Positions 48,924 to 59,673 of a stretch of DNA of 64,000 bases are shown in pieces (positions within the stretch are counted from its first letter, which is position 1; each line of letters begins with the position of its first letter). A program made the position numbers and the translations under genes. The stretch is from Pseudomonas sp. HS6 (GTDB lineage: Bacteria > Pseudomonadota > Gammaproteobacteria > Pseudomonadales > Pseudomonadaceae): contig NZ_CP067412.1 of NCBI RefSeq assembly GCF_023375815.1, positions 2,976,001 through 3,040,000 of the forward strand. Direction: 5' to 3'. The notes below the pieces were generated by a model that did not search any database, had not been told where the DNA came from, and saw only the letters and a list, made by a program, of their open reading frames with translations.

Positions 48924-50018
48924 ATGAGCGCCGTCACTCGCGCAGCGGTGGAAGCCGTCCTCAGCCAATACACCGACCCTTACCTGAACCAGGATCCGGT
49001 CAGCGCCGGTTGCGTGCACAACATCGAAATCGCCGGCGACCGCGTCAGCGTGCAGCTGGAAATCGGTTATGCCGCCGGTCTGTTCAAGAGCGGCTGGGCG
49101 CAATTGCTGCAACTGGCCATCGAAAACCTCGACGGCGTGGTGTCGGCCAAGGTCGAAGTCAACACCGTGATCTCTGCGCACAAGGCCCAGGCGCAGATTC
49201 CGGGGCTGGCCAACGTCAAGAACGTGGTCGCCGTGGCGTCCGGTAAAGGCGGTGTAGGCAAATCCACCACTGCCGCCAACCTGGCGCTGGCACTGGCCCG
49301 TGAAGGCGCGAAAGTCGGGATCCTCGACGCCGATATCTACGGCCCGAGCCAGGGCATCATGTTCGGCATTCCCGAGGGCACCCGCCCGCAGATCAAGGAT
49401 CAGAAGTGGTTCGTGCCGCTGCAGGCCCATGGCGTCGAAGTCATGTCGATGGCCTTCCTGACCGACGACAACACGCCGATGGTCTGGCGTGGGCCGATGG
49501 TCTCCGGTGCATTGCTGCAACTGGTCACGCAAACCGCCTGGGGCGACTTGGATTATCTGGTCATCGACATGCCGCCAGGCACCGGCGACATCCAGTTGAC
49601 CCTGGCGCAGAAAGTCCCGGTGGCCGGTGCCGTGATCGTCACCACACCGCAGGATCTGGCGCTGCTCGATGCGCGTAAAGGCGTGGAGATGTTCCGCAAG
49701 GTCAACATTCCGGTGCTGGGCGTGGTGGAAAACATGGCCGTGCACATTTGCTCGAACTGCGGGCATGCCGAGCATCTGTTCGGTGAGGGCGGTGGCGAGA
49801 AGCTGGCGACCCAGTTCGGCGTCGAACTGCTGGCCTCGTTGCCGCTGTCTATGCTGATTCGCGAACAGGCCGATGGCGGCAAGCCGACGGTGATTTCCGA
49901 GCCGGACAGCCAGATCGCCATGGTTTATCAGGAACTGGCCCGCCACGTCGGCGCACGAATCGTGTTGCAGGAAGCCGCGTCGCCGGCGATGCCGAACATC
50001 ACCATCAGTGACGATTGA
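48924..50018 (+). CDS. apbC: Mrp/ApbC iron-sulfur cluster carrier ATPase
   Basis: A 364-residue P-loop protein. An N-terminal DUF59-like (MIP18) domain of about 90 residues precedes the deviant Walker [13 protein letters not shown], followed by [15 protein letters not shown] and the cluster-binding [11 protein letters not shown]. It assembles and transfers [4Fe-4S] clusters. The ATG at 48924 has CGGAG upstream. Confidence 0.95.
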   Translation: MSAVTRAAVEAVLSQYTDPYLNQDPVSAGCVHNIEIAGDRVSVQLEIGYAAGLFKSGWAQLLQLAIENLDGVVSAKVEVNTVISAHKAQAQIPGLANVKNVVAVASGKGGVGKSTTAANLALALAREGAKVGILDADIYGPSQGIMFGIPEGTRPQIKDQKWFVPLQAHGVEVMSMAFLTDDNTPMVWRGPMVSGALLQLVTQTAWGDLDYLVIDMPPGTGDIQLTLAQKVPVAGAVIVTTPQDLALLDARKGVEMFRKVNIPVLGVVENMAVHICSNCGHAEHLFGEGGGEKLATQFGVELLASLPLSMLIREQADGGKPTVISEPDSQIAMVYQELARHVGARIVLQEAASPAMPNITISDD

Positions 50019-50035
50019 TGCCTGTGGTTTAAACA

Positions 50036-50072
50036 AAAACGCCCCGGTGCTTGTGCACCGGGGCGTTTTTCA
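50036..50072. terminator. Bidirectional terminator between apbC and the SDR gene
   Basis: AAAACGCCCCGGTGC and GCACCGGGGCGTTTTT pair around a short loop. Confidence 0.9.
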
Positions 50073-50086
50073 TTCTGCGACCGAGG

Positions 50087-50851
50087 TCAGATGCGCAGCC
50101 CGCCGTCCATCTCCAGAATCCGGCCGGTGTAGTAGTCGTTCTCGAAGATGTACGCCGCCGAGTGGGCGATCTCTTCCGGCTTGCCCATGCGCTTGAGCGG
50201 AATGCCCGAGGTCATTTTCTCCAGTGCTTCGGGTTTCATGCCCAGGGTCATCTCGGTTTCGATGAAGCCCGGTGCGATGCCCGCCACGCGGATGCCGTAG
50301 CGTGCCAGTTCCTTGGCCCAGGTCACGGTCGCTGCCGCCACACCGGCCTTGGCGGCGGAGTAGTTGGTCTGGCCGACGTTGCCCGCGCGGGAGATCGACG
50401 AGATGTTGATGATCGCGCCGCTGTTTTTCAGCTCGACCATTTTCGCCGCCACTTCTCGAGTGCAAAGGAACACGCCGGTCAGGTTGACGTCGATCACCGC
50501 CTGCCACTGGGCCAGGCTCATCTTGGTCATCTCGCCGTCCTTGACCTTGAGCAGCAGGCCGTCGCGCAGGATCCCGGCATTGTTGATCAAGCCGTGGATC
50601 GCGCCGAAGTCCTCGGCGACCTGAGCGACCATGTGTGTCACCTGCTCTTCATTGGCGACGTTGCACAGATAGCTGCGGGCCTCGACACCCTTGGCCTTGC
50701 AGGCCGCGACGGCGTCATCGAGTTTTTCCTGGTTCAGGTCGACCAGTGCCAACTTCGCGCCCTTGCCTGCGAAATACTCGGCCATCGAGCGGCCCAAGCC
50801 TTGGCAACCGCCAGTGATAATGATTACTTTGTCGTTGAGTTGCATTCGCAT
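50087..50851 (-). CDS. Short-chain dehydrogenase/reductase (FabG-like)
   Basis: A 254-residue SDR: cofactor motif TGGCQGLGR near residue 14, NNAG, and the catalytic Ser/Tyr/Lys set ([20 protein letters not shown]). Predicted NAD(P)H 3-oxoacyl reductase-like activity, substrate not deducible. It stands alone, convergent to apbC. An ATG two codons in is an alternative start. Confidence 0.88.
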   Translation of the reverse strand: MRMQLNDKVIIITGGCQGLGRSMAEYFAGKGAKLALVDLNQEKLDDAVAACKAKGVEARSYLCNVANEEQVTHMVAQVAEDFGAIHGLINNAGILRDGLLLKVKDGEMTKMSLAQWQAVIDVNLTGVFLCTREVAAKMVELKNSGAIINISSISRAGNVGQTNYSAAKAGVAAATVTWAKELARYGIRVAGIAPGFIETEMTLGMKPEALEKMTSGIPLKRMGKPEEIAHSAAYIFENDYYTGRILEMDGGLRI

Positions 50852-51007
50852 GTCCCCGAGAGCAGGTCAGAGTGGTGTCCTTTAGAGAGCCTCTCGATCT
50901 GCGCCTGACATGGCCCGGCTGCACATGAGAATTGCCCCTGTGGCGACCGGAACTTATCCCTGTCGCCCGTCCGTTTTTTCGACGGATTCTATTTAAGGAG
51001 TCATAAA

Positions 51008-51739
51008 TTGAGCGTTGAAGCGGCTAAGAATGCCCGAGAATTGCTTCTCAAGGAATACCGTGGCGTATTGTCGACCCACTCCAAATCGATGCCCGGTTTT
51101 CCGTTTGGCTCCGTGGTTCCGTACTGCCTGGAGGAGCAGGGCCGGCCGCTGATCCTGATCAGCCGCATCGCCCAGCACACCCACAACCTGCAGAAAGATT
51201 CGAAGTGTTCGCTGCTGGTGGGTGAGCGTGAGGCTGACGATGTACAAGCCGTTGGTCGTCTGACCTATCTGGCCGAAGCGGAAAAACTTGAAGACGCCGC
51301 AGCCATCGAAGCCGCCGCCGAGCGTTACTACCGTTATTTCCCCGACTCCCAGAACTATCACAAGGCCCACGATTTCGACTTCTGGGTGCTAAACCCGGTA
51401 CGCCATCGTTACATCGGCGGATTCGGCGCGATCCACTGGGTCGATCACCTGACCCTGGCCAACCCGTTCGCCGGCAAGGCCGAGATCAGCATGGTCGAGC
51501 ACATGAACAGTGACCACGCCAAGGCCATCGCGCATTACGTTGACTTGGCCGGGCTGCCGAAAACCGCTCCCGCACAAATGGCCGGGATCGACACCGAAGG
51601 CATGCACCTGCGCATCGGTCAGGCGCTGTACTGGCTGCCGTTTCAAGCGCCTTGTCATACGCCGATACAAGTGCGCGAAGCCTTGGTTTCTCTGGCTCAC
51701 GCCGAGGTCTGGCCAAAAAATGCGGTGGCCGACGCTTGA
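51008..51739 (+). CDS. HugZ-like pyridoxamine-5'-phosphate-oxidase-fold protein
   Basis: A 243-residue protein with an N-terminal split-barrel FMN/haem-binding domain (GVLSTHSKSMPGFPFGSVVPY; PLILISRIAQHTHNL) and a C-terminal DUF2470-like domain (EISMVEHMNSDHAKAIAHYV). Relatives bind or degrade haem or use FMN. It starts with TTG at 51008; the perfect AAGGAG 7 bp before decides the start. Confidence 0.87.
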   Translation: MSVEAAKNARELLLKEYRGVLSTHSKSMPGFPFGSVVPYCLEEQGRPLILISRIAQHTHNLQKDSKCSLLVGEREADDVQAVGRLTYLAEAEKLEDAAAIEAAAERYYRYFPDSQNYHKAHDFDFWVLNPVRHRYIGGFGAIHWVDHLTLANPFAGKAEISMVEHMNSDHAKAIAHYVDLAGLPKTAPAQMAGIDTEGMHLRIGQALYWLPFQAPCHTPIQVREALVSLAHAEVWPKNAVADA

Positions 51740-51804
51740 ATTCACGAAAGGTCGACGTCATCTAAGGCTTACTGCAAGGCATTTCTTGCGTTGAGGAAAC
51801 TTTG

Positions 51805-52281
51805 ATGCGCCCTTTTTTGTTGCTCTTTCTGCTGTTCCCGGTGTTGGAGCTGTTCGTATTCGTCAAAGTGGCAGGATCGATCGGATTTTTCCCGGCCCTG
51901 CTGCTGATCATTCTCGGCTCGATGTTCGGCGTGTTCGTGCTGCGCGTCGCCGGACTGGCAACCGCCCTGCGTGCCCGTGAAAGCCTGAACCGCGGCGAAC
52001 TGCCTGCGCAAACCATGCTCGAAGGCCTGATGCTGGCCCTGGCCGGTGGCCTGCTGATCCTGCCGGGTTTCATCAGCGACGTGGTCGGTCTGGTGTTGTT
52101 GCTGCCATTCAGCCGTCGCCTGGTCGCCAACAAAATGCGCCAACGCGCCGAAGAGCAGGCCATGCGTCAGCGTGCGTTCGCCGACGACCTGCAACCTCGC
52201 GGCGGTCCCGCACCGCGCCAGCCTCTGGGTCGCGAAGGCGATGTGATCGAAGGCGAGTTCGAACACCGCGACACCAAGTAA
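51805..52281 (+). CDS. fxsA: FxsA-family membrane protein
   Basis: A 158-residue cytoplasmic-membrane protein: RPFLLLFLLFPVLELFVFVKVAGSIG at the start, two further hydrophobic segments and a charged tail (KMRQRAEEQAMRQRAF). FxsA binds phage T7 exclusion protein PifA in E. coli. GAGGAAA precedes the ATG at 51805; a TTG just before it is rejected. Confidence 0.9.
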   Translation: MRPFLLLFLLFPVLELFVFVKVAGSIGFFPALLLIILGSMFGVFVLRVAGLATALRARESLNRGELPAQTMLEGLMLALAGGLLILPGFISDVVGLVLLLPFSRRLVANKMRQRAEEQAMRQRAFADDLQPRGGPAPRQPLGREGDVIEGEFEHRDTK

Positions 52282-52289
52282 CTTCTGCA

Positions 52290-52318
52290 TCGACACGGCA
52301 CCTTCGGGTGCCGTGTTC
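52290..52318 (+). terminator. Terminator after fxsA
   Basis: ACACGGCACC and GGTGCCGTGT form a stem around TTCG, followed by TCGTTT. Confidence 0.7.
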
Positions 52319-52368
52319 GTTTGCGGGGCCAATTCATGAAGCCGCAGTGAAAATTTTTTAGCCCCGCC

Positions 52369-52396
52369 CTTGTAATAAGCTTATGCGCCCTTATGT
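52369..52396 (+). promoter_or_regulatory. Candidate sigma32 heat-shock promoter of groESL
   Basis: CTTGTAA (-35) and CCCTTATGT (-10), 12 bp apart, resemble the RpoH consensus CTTGAAA / CCCCATNT, 144 bp before groES. Confidence 0.65.
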
Positions 52397-52539
52397 ATCG
52401 GTCACCGAAAGGTTTCCGACATTTGAGTCGGACAGACTTCCGCGGTTCGCTCGACGAGCCGCAACCGGCGCAGGCCGGATTCGTTAAACCCGCCGGGACT
52501 ACACCGGCCGATGAAAACCACAATTAGGAGAGATCGACA

Positions 52540-52833
52540 ATGAAGCTTCGTCCTCTGCATGACCGCGTCGTTATCCGTCGCAGCGAAGAAGAAAAGAAAA
52601 CCGCTGGCGGTATCGTCCTGCCAGGTTCGGCTGCTGAAAAAGCCAACCACGGTGTGATCGTCGCTGCAGGCCCAGGCAAGACTCTGGAAAACGGTGAAGT
52701 GCGTGCGCTGGCCGTTAAAGTCGGCGACAAGGTTGTGTTCGGTCCTTACTCCGGCAGCAACACTGTGAAAGTCGACGGCGAAGACCTGCTGGTAATGGCT
52801 GAGAACGAGATTCTCGCTGTACTGGAAGGCTGA
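52540..52833 (+). CDS. groES: Co-chaperonin GroES
   Basis: A 97-residue Gro[16 protein letters not shown], the mobile loop [16 protein letters not shown] and the roof segment. AGGAGA lies before the ATG. Caps GroEL. Confidence 0.98.
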   Translation: MKLRPLHDRVVIRRSEEEKKTAGGIVLPGSAAEKANHGVIVAAGPGKTLENGEVRALAVKVGDKVVFGPYSGSNTVKVDGEDLLVMAENEILAVLEG

Positions 52834-52870
52834 TTTCCCGCTCATTTTCCCGCTACTACAAAGTATTTAA

Positions 52871-54529
<1,659 letters not shown>

Positions 54530-54549
54530 GCCAGCCTTACCCCGAAACG

Positions 54550-54586
54550 AAAAACCCCGCCTGCGATGAGCAGGCGGGGTTTTTTA
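54550..54586 (+). terminator. Terminator of groESL
   Basis: AAAACCCCGCCTGC and GCAGGCGGGGTTTTTT around GATGA; strong on the forward strand. Confidence 0.92.
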
Positions 54587-54619
54587 TTGCCCTGATTTTG
54601 TTATCTGGCGTTTGAGTAA

Positions 54620-55363
54620 TCAGGCGTTTACCGGTTGTGCCTTCATGACCGCTTCAGCTTTGACCGTCGGGCGATACAGCACCCAGTAATACGACCCCAG
54701 GCAGATCAGCCAGCAGAAAATCGCCGTCCACACGTTGTGCGAAAAGAAGTGTGCGCCCTGCATCATCCGGCTGATCGAGAACACCGAACCCAGCGCAAAG
54801 GCAAAGATGAACGCCTGCCGCGCGAGTCGCGGGCGACGATCACGCAGCACGAAGAACAGCGCAAACAAGGTGAAACCCGTTGCGGCATGGCCACCGGGCC
54901 AGCAGCGGCCGGGCTTGTCGGTTGGCGGGCGGTGATCCAGCAGTTTACTGTAGGTTTCATGGCCGCCGAACTGCTCAAGGCTCCACGGGCACTGCACGGC
55001 GGTCACGGCTTTCATCGGTGTCACAAATGACGTCGCCAGGCCCAGCGACAGCACCAGGCATCCCAGCTCACGCTTGAATGGCTTGAGTTTTCCAATGAAA
55101 AACGCGGCGATGAAACCGATGACGGAAAACACCGAAAACGCGATCACCACCTCTTTGGCGCGGTCGTGAAGGATGTTTTCCAGGAAGTAACTGTGGCGCC
55201 CGATGAAGTCGCCGGCGGCCGGATCGTAAAACATCCGGGCCAGGTTCATGTCCAGATCGGTCAGTTCCAGCAAGACCAGAATGGCGGCCGCGACAGCGGG
55301 TATCCCCAGACACAGCCAAAAGTTCAGCGGGCGAGGGGCAGGGCGTACAACGCTTGATGACAT
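54620..55363 (-). CDS. PAP2-family membrane phosphatase
   Basis: A 247-residue six-TM phosphatase with the PAP2 signature spread over KPGRCWPGGHAATG and SRMMQGAHFFSHNVW, so the nucleophilic His and the C-terminal His are present; the first motif is K-A-V-T-like. It is of the LpxE/lipid A phosphatase or undecaprenyl-phosphate type. It follows the LtaS-like gene on the same strand but a strong terminator lies between, so read-through may be partial. Substrate inferred as a lipid phosphate on the periplasmic side. Confidence 0.87.
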   Translation of the reverse strand: MSSSVVRPAPRPLNFWLCLGIPAVAAAILVLLELTDLDMNLARMFYDPAAGDFIGRHSYFLENILHDRAKEVVIAFSVFSVIGFIAAFFIGKLKPFKRELGCLVLSLGLATSFVTPMKAVTAVQCPWSLEQFGGHETYSKLLDHRPPTDKPGRCWPGGHAATGFTLFALFFVLRDRRPRLARQAFIFAFALGSVFSISRMMQGAHFFSHNVWTAIFCWLICLGSYYWVLYRPTVKAEAVMKAQPVNA

Positions 55364-55380
55364 GACGGATCCAGAACGGG

Positions 55381-55414
55381 AAAACGCCCCGGGGCATCAG
55401 CCCGGGGCGCTTCG
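55381..55414 (-). terminator. Terminator between the LtaS-like and PAP2 genes
   Basis: GCGCCCCGGG and CCCGGGGCG form the stem; UUUU follows on the reverse strand. Confidence 0.8.
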
Positions 55415-55415
55415 A

Positions 55416-57365
55416 TTAACGATCGCTGACTTGCGCGGCACCCTCCTTGGGCGCTTTCCAGCCAAGCAGCTGTTGCTTGAAGCCATAACTGGCGGTTTGG
55501 TAATACGTGATGGCGCGGCTCACCAGCGGATCGTCGCTGTTGACCCGCGACTCGCGGCTTTCGGTCAGCGCGTCGTCATGCCGGCGCAGGCCCTGACGTG
55601 GGCTGAGGATCGCCAGATCCTTGCCGTCGAACAGCCCCAGATGCTGATAGTTGCCCACCACAACCCGAGGCGGCAGCGGGTTGTCCTGCAGCAGATTGCG
55701 ACCGAAGAACGTCGATTGGTAATCCAGGTTCAGCAACCCCAGCAAGGTCGGCGCGAGATCGATCTGGCTGGCCAGTTGAGCGTTTTCTCGCGCTTCGATC
55801 ATCTTCGGTGCATAGATGAAGAGAGGGATCTGGTAGTTGGTGATCGGCAAGTCTTCCTTGCCCGCGCTGCCAGCCGTGTGGTCGGCGACGAAGATGAAGA
55901 TCGTGTTGTCGAACCACGGTTTTTCACGCGCCTGTGCCAGGAACTGGCCGATGGCGTAGTCGGTGTACTTCACTGCACCATCGCGACCGTTGCCGGACTT
56001 GATGTCGATCCGGTTGTCCGGATAGGTGTACGGACGATGGTTGGAGGTGGTCATCAACTGCAAAAGGAAAGGCTGCTGCTTGGCGTAATCGGCGTCCGCC
56101 AGCTTCAGGGTCTGTTTGTACAGATCCTCGTCAGCCATGCCCCAGGCGTTCTTGAAGTGAATCTCCGACTCATCGACGCTGCTCTGATCGACAACGCGAT
56201 AGCCGTTGCCACTGAAGAACGCGTTCATGTTGTCGAAGTAGCCACGTCCGCCGTACACGAACACGCTGTCATAGCCGACAGCGCTCAACTGCTGGCCCAG
56301 GCTGGCGAAACCGCTTTCGCGACCGATACGCTTGACGATCGAACGGCCCGGCGTCGGTGGAATGGCCAGGGTGATGGCTTCCAGGCCTCGGTCGGTGCGG
56401 GTGCCGGTGGCGTAGAAGTTGTTGAAGTACAGGCTCTGCTTGCGCAAGGCGTCGAGGTTCGGCGTCAGGTTGCGGCCGTCACCGTTGCTGCCCAGGTATT
56501 TGGCGCTGAGGCTTTCGATGGTCACCAGCACGATGTTCGGCTTGCGGGTGACGCCGGGGTTATCGATATTGCGACGGATGTCCTGCGGATCCTGGCCGAC
56601 GAAACGGGCATTGGGCTCGTTCAATTCGGCACGAATCTGACCGGCGACTTTGTCCGCTGGCAGGCTCTTGTAGAACTGGCTGTAGTCCAGTTCGTTGTTA
56701 CGGAACGCGGCGAAGAACTGATACGGGCCATTGCTCGCCAGTTCATTCTGATAGGCGTTGCCGCCCTGGGCACGCGGTGCGTCCTGACTGATCAGTTGCA
56801 GGCTCAGTCCGGCAACCACCAGCAGGGCCAGCGCATTGAGCAGGCGTCCGCGCAGTGGTGGCAGCGGTGCGTCGAGCGCCGCATTGAACGGCTTGCGCAA
56901 AGCGAAACTCAGTACCAGAGCCAGGACCGCCAGAATGCTCAGCAACTTGCCGATCGGGTAGGACTCCAGCACGTTGTTCAGCACTTCGTCGGAGTACACC
57001 AGATAGTCGACCGCGATGAAGTTGAAGCGCACCCCGAACTCATCCCAGAACAACCACTCGGCCACCGCCGTGAACAGCATGGCGTACAGGCTGACGGTCA
57101 GCAGTCCCTGCAGGAACCAGCGGTGACCGCGACGGCGCCACAAGGCGGGCGGGCACAGCAGCAGATACAGGCCCATCGGCAAAGCGGCATAGGCCAGGAA
57201 GCCCAGGTCGTAGACCAGGCCGACGCCGAATACGGACAGCGCGCCACCACCGGCCTCATCCAGGTGAGTCAGCAGCAGTACGATACGGGTGAGGAGAAAC
57301 ACCACCAGCCAGGCGCCGGTGACCAGCAGCAGATAGCGCATAGGCGCTGTCTTGAAAAAGCCCAT
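55416..57365 (-). CDS. LtaS-like membrane sulfatase-fold glycerophosphate/phosphoethanolamine transferase
   Basis: A 649-residue protein: five TM helices in residues 1-200 and a large periplasmic sulfatase/alkaline-phosphatase-fold domain from about 240 (KPNIVLVTIESLSAKYL; the nucleophile region TGTRTDRGLEA; late metal site VADHTAG). The family includes LtaS, OpgB/MdoB and related enzymes. In a Gram-negative it may modify periplasmic glucans, lipid A or other polysaccharide. AAGGAAAAG lies before the ATG and a ColR-box-like site at 57436-57451. Confidence 0.88.
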   Translation of the reverse strand: MGFFKTAPMRYLLLVTGAWLVVFLLTRIVLLLTHLDEAGGGALSVFGVGLVYDLGFLAYAALPMGLYLLLCPPALWRRRGHRWFLQGLLTVSLYAMLFTAVAEWLFWDEFGVRFNFIAVDYLVYSDEVLNNVLESYPIGKLLSILAVLALVLSFALRKPFNAALDAPLPPLRGRLLNALALLVVAGLSLQLISQDAPRAQGGNAYQNELASNGPYQFFAAFRNNELDYSQFYKSLPADKVAGQIRAELNEPNARFVGQDPQDIRRNIDNPGVTRKPNIVLVTIESLSAKYLGSNGDGRNLTPNLDALRKQSLYFNNFYATGTRTDRGLEAITLAIPPTPGRSIVKRIGRESGFASLGQQLSAVGYDSVFVYGGRGYFDNMNAFFSGNGYRVVDQSSVDESEIHFKNAWGMADEDLYKQTLKLADADYAKQQPFLLQLMTTSNHRPYTYPDNRIDIKSGNGRDGAVKYTDYAIGQFLAQAREKPWFDNTIFIFVADHTAGSAGKEDLPITNYQIPLFIYAPKMIEARENAQLASQIDLAPTLLGLLNLDYQSTFFGRNLLQDNPLPPRVVVGNYQHLGLFDGKDLAILSPRQGLRRHDDALTESRESRVNSDDPLVSRAITYYQTASYGFKQQLLGWKAPKEGAAQVSDR

Positions 57366-57435
57366 TGTTTTCTTTTCCTTTTATCAATGGCGCGGGAGTT
57401 TCGCGAAGCCACTGTAATGAGGTTGTGAATCGATA

Positions 57436-57451
57436 GTGAAAACTTTGTTAA
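57436..57451 (-). promoter_or_regulatory. Candidate ColR box upstream of the LtaS-like gene
   Basis: The reverse strand reads TTAACAAAGTTTTCAC, 14 of 16 positions of the ColR consensus YYNASNNYTTTTTCAC that I recall from P. putida. It is 71 bp before the ATG. Confidence 0.55.
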
Positions 57452-57568
57452 AGATTTATGTTGGTTGAGCAAATCGATCTGTCGGGGCGCCAACCCTAGC
57501 CCTGAGCCGAAGTTGGCCGTAAGCTGCGCGGGCCATGACGGCCGTTACTGTGTACGGAAGAGGTGCCC

Positions 57569-58252
57569 ATGCGAATTCTATTGGTCGAAGACAACCGCGA
57601 TATCCTGGCCAACCTGGCCGATTACCTGGGCCTGAAGGGCTATACCGTCGATTGCGCCCAGGACGGTCTGTCGGGCCTGCATCTGGCGGCCACCGAGCAC
57701 TACGACCTGATCGTGCTCGACATCATGTTGCCGGGCATCGATGGTTACACCCTGTGCAAACGCCTGCGCGAGGATGCGCGCCGCGACACGCCGGTGATTA
57801 TGCTCACCGCCCGCGATCAGCTCGACGATCGCCTGCAGGGCTTCAAATCCGGGGCTGACGATTACCTGGTCAAACCCTTCGCCCTGTCGGAACTGGCAGC
57901 GCGGATCGAAGCCGTGATGCGCCGGACCCAGGGCGGCGGTCGTCGTTCCTTGCAGGTCGGAGATCTGAGCTACGACCTCGACACGCTCGAAGTGACCCGG
58001 GAAGGCAAGCTGCTCAAGCTCAACCCGGTGGGTCTGAAACTGCTCGCGGTGCTGATGCAGAAGAGTCCGCACGTATTGCGTCGGGAAATTCTCGAAGAGG
58101 CCCTGTGGGGCGATGACTGCCCGGACAGCGACAGCCTGCGCAGTCATGTTCACCAATTGCGCCAGGTGATCGACAAACCGTTCGCCAAACCACTGCTGCA
58201 CACCGTGCACGGCGTGGGTTATCGCTTGGCCGAGGGCCGCGATGGAGTTTAA
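57569..58252 (+). CDS. colR: Response regulator ColR
   Basis: A 227-residue OmpR/PhoB-family regulator: VEDNRD acidic pocket, phospho-acceptor Asp in DLIVLDIMLPGIDG, and a winged-helix domain. GGAAGAGG lies before the ATG at 57569; a GTG at 57563 is rejected. Upstream gene is divergent. ColR controls envelope functions and metal tolerance in Pseudomonas; 227 residues equals the known length. Confidence 0.95.
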   Translation: MRILLVEDNRDILANLADYLGLKGYTVDCAQDGLSGLHLAATEHYDLIVLDIMLPGIDGYTLCKRLREDARRDTPVIMLTARDQLDDRLQGFKSGADDYLVKPFALSELAARIEAVMRRTQGGGRRSLQVGDLSYDLDTLEVTREGKLLKLNPVGLKLLAVLMQKSPHVLRREILEEALWGDDCPDSDSLRSHVHQLRQVIDKPFAKPLLHTVHGVGYRLAEGRDGV

Positions 58253-59516
58253 GCAGAGCCTTGCCCAGCGGATCATCATCGCGTTTGCATTGATGAGTGC
58301 ACTGGTGGCAGGGGCCTTCGCCATGGGCATCGTCGCGACGGTGCACCTGGTGGAAGAAAAACTGATTTCCGCAGGATTGGGCGGCGACTTGCAGCGCCTG
58401 TTGTTGATGGACAACGTCTCGGACTGGAGCCATCGACCCGAGCCGGATCAGTTGTTCTATTTCAGCGGCGGCCCGGGTGACTTCGAACTGCCCAAGGATC
58501 TGCGACATCTGGATTCCGGGTTTCACGAAGTCTTCCGCGAGCAGCTGTCGTATCACGCGATGGTCGAAATCGTCGACGGCCGACGCTATGTGCTGCTGCA
58601 GGATCAAAGCGATTTTGAAGAGCGCGAGCGCGTGCTGTTCGCCGTGGTGCTGGTGGGCTTCGTGCTTAGCCTGGCGCTGGCGGTTTTCCTCGGCTGGGTG
58701 CTGGCACGCAAGGTGATGGCGCCGGTGGTACGGCTGGCGCGTCAGGTGCGTCATCGCGACCAGTTACTGGGCCTCGCGCCGCCGCTGGCCCCGGATTACG
58801 CCGCTGATGAAGTGGGCGAACTGGCAGTGGCATTCGATGCGACGCTGGGGCGTTTGCGTCAGGCGCTGACGCGCGAACGGCTGTTCACCAGTGATGTCAG
58901 CCATGAATTGCGCACACCGCTGATGGTGCTGGCCAGTTCTTGTGAACTGCTGCTGGAAAACCCGGGCATCGATCAGCGCGGCCGCGCCCAGGTCGAGCGT
59001 ATTGCCCGTGCCAGCGAAGAAATGCGCGAACTGGTGCAGACCTTCCTGATGCTGGCCCGTGCCCAGCGTGAAGATGCGGGGGCCGCGCCCCGGCACAGTC
59101 TCGGCCAGGTGGCAGATAATCTGCTGGGCCTGTGGCGCGAACCGATCGAGTCCAAGGGCCTGAACCTGATTTTCGAACCGGGCAATCCGCCGGATACCCT
59201 CTACAACGCCACCCTGCTCAATGCCGTCATGGGCAACTTGCTGCGTAATGCTTTGCACTACACCGAGCACGGCTTCATTCGGCTGACGCTCAATGCCAAC
59301 GGCTTTGTGGTCGAGGACTCGGGCGTGGGCATTCCCGAGGAGAAGCGCGAGGCAATGTTCCAGCCTTTCGTGCGGGGCAGTGAAAAGCGTGGAGAGGGCC
59401 TGGGACTCGGGTTGTCATTGGTACAGCGCATCTGCGAGAACCAGGGCTGGAGCGTCACATTGAGTACGATGGAACCCAATGGCTGCCGTTTCGAAGTAGA
59501 TCTTGGCCAGCGCTGA
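58242..59516 (+). CDS. colS: Sensor histidine kinase ColS
   Basis: A 424-residue kinase: TM1 near 10-33, periplasmic domain to about 130, TM2 near 132-155, HAMP, HisKA (SDVSHELRTPLM) and HATPase (GEGLGLGLSL). The residues linked to Zn/Fe sensing in P. putida ColS appear at the same positions: His35, Glu38, His105 and the ExxE Glu126/Glu129. Overlaps colR by 11 bp. Confidence 0.95.
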   Translation: MEFKQSLAQRIIIAFALMSALVAGAFAMGIVATVHLVEEKLISAGLGGDLQRLLLMDNVSDWSHRPEPDQLFYFSGGPGDFELPKDLRHLDSGFHEVFREQLSYHAMVEIVDGRRYVLLQDQSDFEERERVLFAVVLVGFVLSLALAVFLGWVLARKVMAPVVRLARQVRHRDQLLGLAPPLAPDYAADEVGELAVAFDATLGRLRQALTRERLFTSDVSHELRTPLMVLASSCELLLENPGIDQRGRAQVERIARASEEMRELVQTFLMLARAQREDAGAAPRHSLGQVADNLLGLWREPIESKGLNLIFEPGNPPDTLYNATLLNAVMGNLLRNALHYTEHGFIRLTLNANGFVVEDSGVGIPEEKREAMFQPFVRGSEKRGEGLGLGLSLVQRICENQGWSVTLSTMEPNGCRFEVDLGQR

Positions 59517-59592
59517 ATCCCTCCAACGCGGCGCAAAAAAGCTGCCAACCTGAACAAATCCTGTATAACCTTGAAATAGTTCGTGGGTTTAC

Positions 59593-59608
59593 GCGACGTT
59601 TTTTTCAC
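59593..59608 (+). promoter_or_regulatory. Candidate ColR box upstream of orf222
   Basis: GCGACGTTTTTTTCAC matches YYNASNNYTTTTTCAC at 15 of 16 positions, 66 bp before the orf222 ATG. Confidence 0.65.
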
Positions 59609-59673
59609 AAAGGGATGACCTGACACTGACACGCGCCTGCCTAAGGTGGAGGTATCAGTATTCAGGAGTCCCG

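Noticed and set aside
46924..48927. 667-codon open frame antisense to metG
   Set aside because: Shadow frame; metG is complete and motif-perfect.
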